In this document: positions 45,801-56,749 of the stretch, piece after piece | How positions within the stretch are numbered: the stretch's first letter is position 1 | Layout of the letters: each line of letters begins with the position of its first letter | DNA from: Ascarosepion bandense | Lineage: Eukaryota > Mollusca > Cephalopoda > Sepiida > Sepiidae | Direction: 5' to 3' | Assembly: GCA_037127315.1 (NCBI GenBank) | Contig: JBBBDQ010001188.1 | Coordinates: 1,396,001-1,460,000, forward strand | Length of the DNA stretch: 64,000 nt | Made by a program: the position numbers and the translations under genes | The notes under the pieces: model-generated | The model's input: the letters and a program-made list of their open reading frames with translations, nothing else | The model's database searches: none | Told to the model about the DNA's origin: nothing

Positions 45801-46070
45801 TCACTCTGAAGCGTCCGTTCTTCCAGTGATAGTACCTCATGTAATCGTCCATGATTTCATAGAAGCAGTTATTATTAGTTACAAAGCACTCGACACTCGA
45901 ACTTAGCTAGTCTTTTAGTCTTAATGATCATTTTTCTATAGCCTTTTTGCTTATCCATTTCTATAGATAGTGTGTTGTAAGATGTAGCTATGAAATGTTA
46001 AGCAGATTAAAAATAATCCAAATTGAAATTCTGTTTTTCAAGGGTTATAATCGTACATGATTTCATCAAT
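42881..46070 (-). repeat. tandem array of ~15 S-crystallin exon-3-like units
   Basis: Units of 219-221 bp start, at a TTTCTATAGA-type marker, near 42881, 43101, 43320, 43540, 43760, 43979, 44199, 44419, 44638, 44858, 45078, 45297, 45517, 45737 and 45958; the last is partial and decayed. On the minus strand each unit encodes a variant of CFVNNDCFYEIMHDYMRYFH followed by WKNGRFR. This aligns with the exon at 46277-46392 (ICDCLYEIMHDYMRYAHAKSGRFW). The upstream FFGKKNMD part is not present in recognisable form. Eight of the units (types B and C) and the unit at 45737 are open and keep a GTGAGT donor. Type A units and the unit at 42881 carry an in-frame TGA. The acceptor side is weak (ATTAG/TAAG, no clear pyrimidine tract). 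Confidence 0.9.
43101..45736 (-). repeat. higher-order repeat: 4 x 659-bp A-B-C trimer of exon units
   Basis: Three diverged unit types alternate. A (219 bp) starts at 43101, 43760, 44419 and 45078. B (220 bp) starts at 43320, 43979, 44638 and 45297. C (220 bp) starts at 43540, 44199, 44858 and 45517. Units of the same type 659 bp apart are nearly identical, while A, B and C differ from one another. Diagnostic differences: A has GAGCAGATTGG and a destroyed donor; B has TACATGATTT; C has GTTCGTCCAG. This is the pattern left by amplification of a trimer after its monomers had diverged. Confidence 0.9.
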
Positions 46071-46081
46071 AATTTTATATG

Positions 46082-46149
46082 TATATATGTATAGAGATAG
46101 GTAGATATAAATGAATAACCTTAATTAGATATGTAGGCATGAATAAAAT

Positions 46150-46195
<46 letters not shown>

Positions 46196-46205
46196 TCACG
46201 TATGC

Positions 46206-46270
<65 letters not shown>
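46082..46270. repeat. (GATA)n microsatellites beside exon 3
   Basis: Two runs of GATA (46150-46194 and 46206-46270) lie between the end of the exon-unit array and the splice donor of the exon at 46277. Confidence 0.95.
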
Positions 46271-46276
46271 CTTTAC

Positions 46277-46392
46277 CCAGAAGCGACCGCTCTTGGCATG
46301 AGCGTACCTCATGTAATCGTGCATAATTTCATAGAGACAGTCACAGATATAGTCCACTCTGGGTATATCCATGTTTTTCTTGCCGAAGAAAC
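46277..46392 (-). CDS. S-crystallin / sigma GST third exon (orphan)
   Basis: An open 116-bp exon lies between a TTTTAG acceptor (46393) and a GTAAAG donor (46276). It enters in phase 1, as expected after exon 2, and reads (G)FFGKKNMDIPRVDYICDC then LYEIMHDYMRYAHAKSGRFW. This is the start of the alpha-helical GST C-terminal domain in S-crystallins. No stop or frameshift is seen. Its would-be exon 2 was not found upstream to the broken first exon at 61.1 kb, and no downstream C-terminal exon was seen between 42.9 and 18 kb. It could belong to a partly decayed gene whose other exons are too diverged to recognise by eye. A (GATA)n microsatellite begins within 10 bp of its donor. Confidence 0.82.
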
Positions 46393-46599
46393 CTAAAATA
46401 AAATACAAATATCACATTATCAATAAAAATATTTAAAGAATACACAGAAAATTTGTCACAAATGATTATTTCAATATTTTTATTCAATTCAATCATCAGT
46501 TGATGACCCGAATTTAATGTAGCCTAGTCTATATTAATAATTGTCATATAGACGATACACCAGATACCAGTTTATTTTAATTATTATTCTTAAATTTAG

Positions 46600-47660
46600 A
46601 AATATTTTCAGATTTTAAATAACTTATGAATGACTGATAAGAAATAGAAAACGAATCAATCAATGAAATACTGATAATCTACACAGGCATGTCTTTTAGA
46701 TTTATTTGCATTCTCTGGAATATAAATGTATAGAAACAAATGTGGCCATAAAGTGAGGGATCAGTTTATATATTGATTGTAATGTAGAATTGATCCCCCA
46801 CTTTCTATTCATATTTAATTTCTTGTTTGTTGATAAGCCATAGAAAACTAATTAATCAATCAATGAAATACTGGTTAGCTCCACATGCATGTCTTTTTTA
46901 TTTATTTACATTCTCTGGAATATAAATGTATAGAAACTATCATGGCCATAAAGTGAGGGATAAGTTTAAGTATTGAGTGTAATATAGAAATGCTCCCCCA
47001 TTTTATATACACATTACAATTTCTTGTCTTTTGTTAAGGTGTAGAAAACAAATCAATCAATCAAATACTGATAATCTACACAGGCATGCCTTTTAGATTT
47101 ATTTACATTCTCTGGAATATAAATGTATGGAAAGAACAGTGGTCATAAAGTGAGTGATCAGTTTATCTATTGATTGTAATGTAGAATTGATCCCCCACTT
47201 TCTATACACATTATAATTTCTTTGTTGATAAGCCATAGAAAACTAATCAATCAATCAATGAAATGCTGGTTAGCTCCACATGGATGTTTTTTTATTTATT
47301 TACATTCTCTGGAATATAAATGTATAGAAACTATCATGGCCATAAAGTGAGAGATCCGTTTAAGTATTGAGTGTAATATAGAAATGAGCCCCCATTTTAT
47401 ATACACATTGCAATTTCTTGCCTCTTGGTAAGCCATAGAAATCGAATCAATCAATTAATGAAATACCGATTAGCTGTTCAGACATGTATTTTAGATTTTT
47501 TTTTACAGTCACTGGAATGTAAATGTATAGAAACTATTATGGCCATAAACTGAAGGATCAGTTTATGTATTGTGTGTAATGTAGAATGGATCCTCCACTT
47601 TACATACATTACAATTTATTTGCCGGTTGATAAGCCGTAAAAAACGAATCAAATAAAATA
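46600..47660. repeat. ~198-bp tandem repeat with internal hairpin, five to six units
   Basis: The marker CATTCTCTGGAATATAAATG occurs near 46709, 46909, 47107 and 47302, with a variant at about 47505. Each unit contains AAAGTGAGGGATCA and, about 30 bases on, TGATCCCCCACTTT, which can pair. Units begin with AAACGAATCAATCAATGAAA. Confidence 0.8.
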
Positions 47661-47773
47661 CTGAAAAGAAACATAATCATGTAATGGATCGGAAACCGAC
47701 AAGAAGGGGTAATCATTTTTTTGATAATCATTTCCCCTCAAGCAATGCAGTTTTACTGCCACTGTTGCGCAGG

Positions 47774-50020
47774 GTTTTTTTTTTTAATAATTTCACCGCA
47801 AGCAAGGCATTCCACTGCCACATAGCGCAGGGGGTTACATAGGGGAAGGTGCTGAGAGAGCGATTGGATATAGGAAATGTCAGAAGGAGGGTGATAGACG
47901 AGTAAGGAGGTACATAGGGAGAGTGTTTGAGAGAATGGGTGCGAGTTAGTGTGTTAGGAGGTGTCTATTGACATTACATTTAAACTTCTGGAGATTGTAG
48001 CTGTCGGGGAAGCAAGTATGCGGAAGGGAATTTCACAGGCGGGAAGTGCGAGAAAAGAAGCTGTTGGAGGAGAAATTGCGGTTACATTTTAACGGTTTCA
48101 CTGTAAAAGGGTGGGACCTAGTTACTAATCTAGTATCTCGTGCAAATTCGTACCTAGAGCACACCAGTGATCTAAGTTCATCGGAGCAGGAGCCGTGAAA
48201 GTATTTATAGAAGAGGCACAGGGAGGCCACGTCACGCCGGTGAGAGAGTGACTGCAGCCCGTCAGCCAAGTCGGTATCGATTACATTACAGATTCTCGGT
48301 TGGATTTTGTCAAGAACCCCGAGGAGATTAGCAGGGGCACCCGACCAGATGTGGCAGCAGTATTCAATACACGGGCGGATGGTAGATTTATATATGTGCG
48401 GGATAGATACAGACGGAAAGAACTCCCAGGCCCTGCACAGAGAACCGACTTTCATAGCAGTGGACTTAGCAATGGATTCGATATAGTCATTCCACTTGAG
48501 GTCCGTTAACAGTGTGAGGCCAAGCAGGCGTAGTGTTTTACTCTCTGAGAGGCAAGCCTGTTCCATGTTAACGGGAGGTAAGTGCGGTTGTCTATGGTGG
48601 TTAATTGATAGTAGCCTCGTTTTGGAAGAATTGAAATTTACGAGCCATTTCTTACCTTAATCCACCAGGGATTGGAGGTCCTTTTCAAGCTCGGCAGCTA
48701 GGTTCGCTTTGTGGCCCACACCAGATTTTTGATCGAGGTGTCATCGGCGTACATACCTACTTGGGATGTTATGGCATCGGGGAGATCATTGATGTAGATC
48801 AGAAAGAGCGTAGCACCTAGGATAGAGCCCTGAGGAAGACCCGCGTTTGTAGGGTAGTTCTGGGAGGCATGTCCGTTTAATACCACCTTAAATATGTGGT
48901 TAGAGATGAATGAATGTATTAGGTCCAACAAAAGTTCAGTTATACCATAGCTTTGCAGTTTCTGTAGAAGGCCAGCATGCCAGACTCTCTCGAACGCTTT
49001 AGAGATATCCAAGGCAACGGTTCGGGCTTCCCCATTCTTGTCGAGAGCCTGGTATATATTCTCGGTGATGGTCGTTAGCATATCAGCAGTAGACCTGGTG
49101 AAGCGGAAGCCATACTGTTTGTCCGAGAGGAGCCTGTGTGCTGTCAGATGCTGAACCACCTCGGCGTTGATAATGGCTTCGAACACTTTGCCAAAGATCG
49201 GAAGAAGGCAGATAGGGCGGTAATTTGCGGGGTCCGAGGGGTCTCCAGTGTTCTTAAATATAGGAACTACAGAAGAAGACTTCCAACAGGCAGGAAAGCA
49301 GGAAGAAGATAGGCAGATGTTATAGAGCTTAGAAAGGACAGAGAAGAGTTCAGGGGTACATTTCTTCAAGACGATGATTGGGATTCTGTCCCTACCACTC
49401 GCTTTGTGAGGGTCAAGTTTGAGATTATGTTAGAAATCAGCGAGGGCGTGATGTGGACGTCATTCAGTTGAGCCTCAGTTCTAAGTGAGAATTCGGGTGT
49501 ATAAACCCCAGACGAATCCAGTCTCGAATTGGTCGAGAATCTACGAGCAAAGCATTCAGCCTTGTCCGCTGAGGAGGTGAGGACCTCAAATCCATTCATT
49601 TGTGGGGGTATTGAGGAATAACTCTTGTTAAGCACGCTTTTACAGAGACGCCAGTAGTCTTTGACGCTGAACTTAGAGGATGCTATGCGTTGCTTCATTC
49701 TGGCAGCAAACAACATCTTAGCTTCGTTAAGAATCTTTTTACACTTATTACGAGCTGAGGCGAAAAGGCGCCTGTTTTGGTCCAACGTGTGGCTACGATA
49801 AAGCCGGAAGAAGTGATTCCGGTGGGCAATAGCGGCCGAGAAAGCGGGCGAGAACCAGGGAGACGAATGAGATTTAATCTGGAATTTCCTGGCAGGGATG
49901 AAAGCATCGATGCCAGGCTTAACCGAGGAGGAGACCTCGGATGCACAGTCTTTGACAAAAGAGGGGTTAGTTATATGGAATGTCAGAAGGAGGGTAACGG
50001 ACAGATGAAAATAGCGGCGT
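47774..50020 (-). pseudogene. Jockey/CR1-like LINE with reverse transcriptase
   Basis: Minus strand, from about 49785: NRRLFASARNKCKKILNEAK (pre-RT region). Then RT blocks CWKSSSVVPIFKNTGDPSDP ANYRPICLL, LDISKAFERVWHAGLLQKLQ (motif A: active copies have F-D-R-V-W-H), NAGLPQGSILGATLFLIYIN DLPD (motif B) and VGMYADDTSI (motif C, intact Y-A-D-D). A frameshift near 48700 leads into LRLLGLTLLTDLKWNDYIES, YCCHIWSGAPANLLGVLDKI and the SRTSRL C-terminus. Its 3' end is AATTTCACCGCAAGCAAGGC on the plus strand. It is the longest copy of the family here and lacks the endonuclease domain by 5' truncation. Another frame change near 49369 separates the pre-RT part. Confidence 0.88.
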
Positions 50021-50029
50021 AATGGGGTG

Positions 50030-50395
50030 GAGTGGATGGAAAAAAAGATTTTGAGAGAAAGGACGCGAGTTAGTGAGATAGAAGATGTTTATTGACCTGG
50101 TATATTAATTCTTGGATATTGTAACTGTCGAGGTAGCAAGTATATGAAAGGGAATTCCACAGGTGGGAAGTGCGAGAAAAGAAGCTATTAGAGTAGAAAT
50201 TGCGGTTACATTTTATTGGTTTTGCTGTAAAAGAGTTGGATCTAGTTGATAATCTAGTAGCTCGTGTAAATTGATACCTAGGGGGAACCAGTGAGCTAAG
50301 TTCGTTAGAGCAGAAGCCGTGAAAATGTATGCAGAAGAGGCACAGAGAAGCCACGTCAGGCCAGTGAGAGAACGACTGCCGCCGAACTGACATAG
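50030..50395 (-). mobile_element. Jockey/CR1-like LINE tail
   Basis: Open frame 50393-50070 reads DVASLCLFCIHFHGFCSNEL then SNSFTAKPIKCNRNFYSNSF FSRTSHLWNSL. It lies directly upstream of the previous LINE in the same orientation but lacks the 3' UTR end. Confidence 0.8.
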
Positions 50396-50554
50396 AATAT
50401 CGTAGAGAACTTTCCTAAATCTAACACATTTGACTTTAATTAAAGCTTTTTAAAAGATTGAGTTATAGATGAATAATGACGAATTTTACAGGATACTGGA
50501 ATGTTGCTTTTGATTGATTTTTATTGGTCAGACATGTATCACGTGGAATTTTTA

Positions 50555-50745
50555 AGTTAAGTGTCATACGTGATACACACTTTGGCGATCATGTCTTGAA
50601 AGAGACATGACTGACTGGGCAGAATATCATCCTGCAGTAGGTTGACATTACTTTCTGCTATAGAACATTTGCCAGCGAATGCTACAGAACCCAATTTCTC
50701 CTGCCATTTAACTCATAGATGGAGGGAGAAGAGATAGATTATATT
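50555..50745 (-). mobile_element. tRNA-SINE tail part
   Basis: AGTTAAGTGTCATACGTGAT, hairpin CATGTCTTGAAAGAGACATG, GCAGTAGGTTGACATTACTT. Confidence 0.8.
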
Positions 50746-50864
50746 ACATTATTATATTAAGTATAATTAGTGGGGGATCAGATTATTAGTTCATAACAAC
50801 GGAAAACCGACCCCACCACTTTATGCCTAGTAAAAAACTTAATCATGTTTCCAACTATTATATT

Positions 50865-51045
50865 CAGTCAGTTAAGTGCCATACGTGATACAGCTTCTGG
50901 GCGATCATGTCTCGAAAGAGGCATGACTGACTGGACAGAAGATCATTCCGCAGTAGGTTGGCATTGCTTTCTGCGGTAGACTGGTTGCCAGCCAAGGCTA
51001 TAGAACCCAATCTGTCCTATTATTTAACCCATAACTGGAAGGAAA
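50865..51045 (-). mobile_element. tRNA-SINE tail part
   Basis: CAGTCAGTTAAGTGCCATAC, CATGTCTCGAAAGAGGCATG, then AACCCAATCTGTCCTATTAT. The tRNA-like head is missing. A second copy in the same orientation lies 300 bp to the left. Confidence 0.8.
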
Positions 51046-51212
51046 AGTTATAATATATATGCATTACGCCATAATCATTATTCGGTAAAAATGTCATTGC
51101 TAATCATGCATTACTTTTTAAGTAATACACATATTTATGTCTTTGTTGTTTCCGTTCCTTATATTATGGCCGCTTTGTAGTGCATTGGATACCAGCAAGG
51201 AACAATACAAAC

Positions 51213-51258
51213 TTTCTTCTTCTTCTTCTTCTTCTTCTTCTTCTTCTTCTTCTTCTTC
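51213..51258. repeat. (TTC)n microsatellite
   Basis: About 15 TTC repeats next to the 3' end of an RTE-like LINE. Confidence 0.95.
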
Positions 51259-52140
51259 TATGTGCCCTGTCCTTTTAGGACGTAGGCGATCATGGCTTTC
51301 CACGTCTCTCTATCCCTGGTGGCTCTTAGCATTCTTTCTCCAGTCATACCACGCAACCCTCGTTCTGTCATCAACCTGCTCAGGCCCTTCAAATATGTCA
51401 CCCGCTGCTTTCCCTTGTTTCTTTCTACTTCTATCTGGCCTGTTAGTATCAGATTCTCCAAACCCTCCTTTCTCATTGCATGTCCCAGGAACTTTAGCTG
51501 TCTCTTCCTGATGCTCAATATTAATTTCCTTTTCGTTTCCATCCTTTCCAAAACCTCATCATTGCTCACATGCTAGATCCATGATATCCGCAGCATCCTT
51601 CTGTAGATCCACATTTCAGTTGCTTCAAGTTTTTTCTTCATTTTGTTCTTCATTTTGTTCTTCATATCTTCCAGCATTCGCTGCCATATCAAAGAACTGA
51701 CATCAAATAGCAATCCTGTACTCTCTTCTTTGTTTCTAGTGAAAATTTCCTGTCTCTTAATACTTTACTTAGATTCTGAAACGCGTCCTTCGCCATGCTA
51801 ATTCGCCTTTGGATCTGTGTCGCACTTTCCGTCTTCTGTTAGAACACTTCCCAGATATTTAAATTTTTACCTGCTTGACTTTAGCATCTCCGACCTGTAT
51901 TTGGCATTTTGGGCTGCGTCTTTTTCTGATGACCATGCATTCAATTTTCTTTCAGTTTATTTTTAGTCCTTTCTCGTCACTCTTTTCCGCTACCTTCTGT
52001 GCGAGGTCTTGTAGTTTCCTTTCTGTGTCTGCTATCAGCACTGTATCACCTGCGTACCTTAAGTTGCACAAATTTTGGCCTCCGATGCCGAATCCTGGCA
52101 TAACATCTTGGGTACTGAAAATAGTCTTGCTGTACAAGTT
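51259..52140 (-). pseudogene. RTE-like LINE, RT motif C to 3' end
   Basis: From 52137: CNLRYAGDTVLIADTERKLQ, the motif C region with Y-A-G-D replacing Y-A-D-D. After frame breaks, ETKRKLILSIRKRQLKFLGH and AMRKEGLENLILTGQIEVER lead to MIAYVLKGQGT at the coding end. The first catalytic Asp of motif C has changed to Gly, and frames are broken near 51570 and 51850. Confidence 0.82.
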
Positions 52141-52172
52141 AGGTAAATCATTAAAATCAATAAAAACATTTT

Positions 52173-52628
52173 TTTAATCATCTCACCCCAAGCAAGGCAT
52201 TCCACTGCCACTATTGCGCATGGGGCGACATAGGGGAAGGTAAGGAGAAGGAGTGGTTAGACATAGGGAATGTCAGGAGGAAGGTGACAAATGAGTAAGC
52301 ATACCGAGGATGAGGGTTGGGCAGATGGGAAGAGTGTTTGATAGAATGGGAGCAGGTTAGTGTGTTAGGAGGTGTCTATTGACCTTACATTTAAACTCCT
52401 GGAGATTGTAGCCGTCGGGGAAGCAATCGTGTGGAAGAAAGTTCCACAGTCGGGAAGTGCGAGGAAAGAAACTGTTGGAGTAGAAGTTGTGGTTGCATTT
52501 TATCGGTTTCACTGTAAAATGGTGGGATCTAGTTGCTAATCTAGTATCTCGTGCAAATTCGTATATAGGGGGCACCAGTGATCTAAGTTCATCGGAGCAG
52601 AAGCCGTGAAAGTATTTATAGAAGAAAA
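52173..52628 (-). mobile_element. Jockey/CR1-like LINE tail
   Basis: Plus strand starts AATCATCTCACCCCAAGCAA GGCATTCCACTGCCACTATT. The open frame 52575-52357 reads ARDTRLATRSHHFTVKPIKC then PRTSRLWNFLPHDCFPDGYN, ending KVNRHLLTH. Confidence 0.85.
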
Positions 52629-52845
52629 CTGTCGAAACTTTTGCATACCTCGGAAATTAATTACATTCTATGGAAAAGGAAGGGAAAATTCGAATATCCA
52701 AAGCTTAGGCCGTCTTAAATAAAATGGATGTAATCTGTAAATCTGATCTACTTGATAAACTCAAGGTGGGGTTTTTTCGAGTCTCTGTAAAGGCAGTTTT
52801 AATGCATCTTTGGACATTAACTATATTACTTTGTCGTGTCTAAGC

Positions 52846-53074
52846 TTAACCCTCTAGGGCCATTCGTATCATATTTGATACAGTATGAAAAAAGCCTTGA
52901 AAGAAATATTTTCCTGAAAAATTATTTAAGAGAAATATTTTATAAATTTCAAATGAAAGCAGTACTGACTGCTCAGTCAATGAATACCAAATGTTTCCTT
53001 ATAGGGAAATACCAAATGTTTCCTTATAGGGAAATACTGTATCAAATATGATACGAATGGCCCTAGAGGGTTAA
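52846..53074 (+). mobile_element. piggyBac-type MITE, copy 1
   Basis: Flanked by TTAA on both sides (52846-52849, 53071-53074). Terminal inverted repeats of about 40 bp read CCCTCTAGGGCCATTCGTAT CATATTTGATACAGTAT. TTAA target duplications and CCCT-type ends are the piggyBac signature. No coding capacity. A CCAAATGTTTCCTTATAGGG duplication lies inside it. Confidence 0.85.
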
Positions 53075-53116
53075 CGGCCCATTGGCCTCTATTTTTACTT
53101 GGGGATTTATGTTGGT

Positions 53117-53346
53117 TTAACCCTCTAGGGCCATTCGTATCATATTTGATACAGTATGAAAACAAGCCTTGAAAGAAATATTTTCCTGAAAAATTTTTTA
53201 AGAGAAATATTTTATAAATTTCAAATGAAAGCAGTACTGACTGCTCAGTCAATGAATACCAAATGTTTCCTTATAGGAAAATACCAAATGCTTCCTTATA
53301 AGGAAATTCTGTATCAAATATGATACGAATGGCCCTAGAGGGTTAA
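53117..53346 (+). mobile_element. piggyBac-type MITE, copy 2
   Basis: Same length, orientation and termini as copy 1 (TTAA at 53117-53120 and 53343-53346), 42 bp downstream, differing at only a handful of positions. Confidence 0.85.
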
Positions 53347-53827
53347 TGGACTTTACACCCGGATGCTGTGTGATATAGATAACATCACTTGAAAACAATA
53401 CCCAAAGAAACCAAAACTCTCTGGACGCATCCCTAATTTTCTACAATCTTACTCGAATGAATGCGTTTTGCAGGACCCTGCTGGGGAGCAAGACGAGAAC
53501 TTGCGGGTAATTTATTGCTCTGGACACCATGCCATGACGCAAGACGGCTTCTTCTGCTAGCAAGCACAGGCATTTAGTAGCAATGTTATGAAAACAAGCT
53601 AAAGAATTTTATGCAGAACCATGATATTCGGCGAGATATACACCCGAATGTCCCAGGCTACTCGTCCGAAGAATAATATAAAATAAAAGAATAGAATATG
53701 ATAGTAGAAACTCATAAATATAACATCTCTTCAATCATTTTGATCCAAATAATAGGCATCTAAAATTTTGACCTTCTTTTGTACAACACACCATTCGGAA
53801 TAAAATCATAAACGCTTTAAGAATATA
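53347..53827. other. unannotated sequence
   Basis: No gene or element recognised. Confidence 0.4.
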
Positions 53828-54095
53828 AGTCAGGTAAGTACCATACGTGATACATGGTTAGGTGATCATGTCTCGAAAGAGACATGACTGACTGAGCAGA
53901 TAATTTTTCTACAGTAGATTGTCATTACTTTCTTCGTAAAACTGCTTGTCAAGCCAGGGTATAGAACACGATCTGTCCTGTTATTTGACCCATATATGGA
54001 GGGAGAAGCACTAGATTAACCACTATCCATAGGTATTTGTGTGGAAGTCAATGCAACGTATCTAGCTGTCATTCGAACTTGACTCTCCGATTAAA
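53828..54095 (-). mobile_element. tRNA-SINE, diverged
   Basis: AGTCAGGTAAGTACCATACG, hairpin CATGTCTCGAAAGAGACATG, CAATCTG-like segment, ending within CGAACTTGACTCTCCGATT. Confidence 0.75.
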
Positions 54096-54234
54096 AAATA
54101 TTTATAATGATTATTATAATTAATATCTTATATAAATATAATATATATATATATATATATGAAGATCTTGAATACGTTTTCGGTAATTGTTTCATGAAAA
54201 GTAATGGCTTATTTTTAAAAATTAGTAAGAAAGT

Positions 54235-55050
54235 ATTGTTCATTACTAGCTACTACTTTTTCTTATCTTCTGGCACAATTTGAATTCCACGTCGAACAAA
54301 CGTCACGTCTTTTGAGGCTAATCACGAGTTGACCCATTGTTTGACCTTTTCTTGAGAATGAAAATAGTGCTCAGCCAAGTCATGTGCAATGGATCGGAAC
54401 AAATGATAATTGGCCGAGCAGTGTCTGGTGAATACGGTGGATGGAGTAGGACTTCCCATTTAAGCCTTTCCAAATAGGTTTTTACCCCTTATGAAACACG
54501 TAGGCTACCGTTGTCATATTAGAAAATCACTATGTCGTGTCTCTGATCATATATCGGCCGTTCTTTCTTTAATGCTCGGCTGAAACACATTAATTATAGT
54601 CGATAACGATCTCTCGTAATAGTTTCGTCCGGTTCAGGGCATCTGATAATAAACTACACCCTGTTGAGCCCACCAAATGCAGAAAAGAAGCTTTGAACCA
54701 TGGATATTCGACTTTGACGCCAATTTTGATACGTGACTGTGCTTATCCAACAATAGGGCTATCATAATGTATCCACTTTTCATCGCCAGTCACGATACAA
54801 TGCAAAAACAATCCCTTTTTTTGTCACTGAAGCTGCATTTTACAGGTGGCTTCAACTCGTACGGCACCCGATGTCCTTACTTTCGATTCATTCCCAATGC
54901 TTTCAAATGTTTAGCAAATGTTGTGCGATCATCTCCTACTTATTCTGCAAGTTAAGTTTAAGTTTTTATGAAGTAATGCCTTCAATTATTCGTCTTCATT
55001 TTTTAGCGTTCCAGAGAATTCTCTATTTCAACATCAAATCATTATTTTTG
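54235..55050 (-). pseudogene. degenerate mariner transposase
   Basis: On the minus strand, VTGDEKWIHYDSPIVG (near 54800-54750) contains the first catalytic Asp of mariner (D-E-K-W). A decayed HDNARPH-like block (YDNGSLRV) is near 54520. VLLHPPYSPDTA near 54450 matches the mariner H-P-P-Y-S-P-D-L-A block carrying the third catalytic Asp. Many stops and frame changes. Terminal inverted repeats were not identified. Confidence 0.75.
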
Positions 55051-55444
55051 AAGTGGTTAAACAAATCTCTGCCTGTTGTTTCCGACAGAGCATGTTCACC
55101 TTAAGACTCAACAAGAATTCTGTGTGCTTCTGCTGCAGATTTCTTTTGAATAAAGTAGTGCAGTATAACTCCCCGCAAATAAACTTTCTTTTAATTTCCT
55201 TTTAATATAATGTAAGTAGTAGATATATTCTGGCCAAGGAGGATATATTCTAGCACAATCTATTTTAAACGTAGGTTTTGGATGAGCTAGCAATTAGAGC
55301 TACATTTTGGTCTGCCTTTAAGTATAGTCACCGCAGTTATATTTAAATCAATTAAAATATAACAGGTAGTCAATGAATGATCAAATATAAAGAATATTTT
55401 TTGTTTAGTATAAAAACTGACTAAATATTTTGTATGCCTACACC

Positions 55445-55833
55445 TACACTACCGGCCATACTTCTTAGCCCACCACAGTGTTTTAAAAAATGATGTTTTT
55501 CATATTATTTTTTAGTATTTATTGCCAAGTGAATAATTGTAAATGAAAATAGAATGTTTTTTGTTAATACTGCACAGTAACATGTGCATTAAATGAATTT
55601 ATAAATATTTAATAATTACCTATATTGCAGTTTCATCAATAAAAGAATGAAGAAAATTTAGGGTGATTCGGACGAATTCATCTTTGCTTCCTTGCCTTGT
55701 AAAATTTCACAAAGTAATAAAAACAAAAAAAAACATTCTATTTTCATTTAGAATTATCCACTTAAATATAGTATGAAATACACCATTTCTTTTAAAAAAC
55801 TGGGGTGACCTAATAATTATCGCCGGTAGTGTA
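55445..55833. mobile_element. Tc1/mariner-type MITE
   Basis: Left end TACACTACCGGCCATACTTC TTAGCCCACC is mirrored by the right end, whose reverse complement is TACACTACCGGCGATAATTA TTAGGTCACCC. The TIR of about 50 bp continues through GTTTTTTAAAA. TA dinucleotides flank both ends. No coding capacity. Confidence 0.75.
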
Positions 55834-56362
55834 TATATAAACAGACAAGCCTTCCTATACAAACATTTACAAAATCTTTTTACTTGCATAAGTTTAAGAA
55901 AAACAAACTAATGATTTAATACACGTGGTATACATATGACCAATAAGAATCAACCTAAACAACATTCCAGGATACTGTCTCTTTGTCAGAAAAAATGTCC
56001 TCATCTTTAATCTGGTCTCTGAAGAAGCCTTAATAAAAGGAAAGCATTAGATTGAGACACGTTACCTACTTTGTTACTTATTTATTTTTTAAGATATTGT
56101 CCGCTTCTGATCCATATATACAACTCATTTCAGCGTATGGAAATGAGCCTAAATGACATGGTTGCACCTCTCTTCAATATTTTATTGACTGATTGATTCT
56201 AATCAAAGTTTTTATAATCACTATGGATGCAAAATTATCCCTTTCTAGTTTTACCATGTGGTCAATCAAACATCTGGTTTCTAAAATGTATATATTACAT
56301 TTTTCATATCTTATGAAAAATGCATACAAAAAATGACATTATAAACGATCTAAGTTAACAAA
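55834..56362. other. unannotated AT-rich sequence
   Basis: No gene or repeat recognised. Confidence 0.4.
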
Positions 56363-56701
56363 TCTAAACGTATTTATAAATGAAACTTTGTCTGTGTGTG
56401 TGTCTGTGTGTGTGTATCCGTTACCTATAGACTCCGAAACGGCTGAACCAATATTCTTGAAAATTTACACAGTTGTACTACAAGCGTCTGCGAGTGTTCT
56501 TAGCTAGGTTTTGTGTCAAGGTACCCCTGATAAATATCAAAAATCGATAATCGAAAAAATCGGGTTATAGAAGGAGTGGTCCGATTTTAATCAAATTTGA
56601 TACAGTCATAGACAAAGACATAAGAAACGATATTCAGAAGTTTCAAGGTTGCAGTTCTTACAATAGAACAGAAAATGGATAAATGGATAATATATATATA
56701 C

Positions 56702-56749
<48 letters not shown>

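Noticed and set aside
42881..46070. CRISPR-like array
   Set aside because: Regular spacing is due to complete ~220-bp tandem units without variable spacers, in an animal genome.
51137..51511. 124-codon frame with a Ser run
   Set aside because: The Ser run is a (TTC)n microsatellite and the remainder is the antisense of the RTE-like LINE at 51259-52140.
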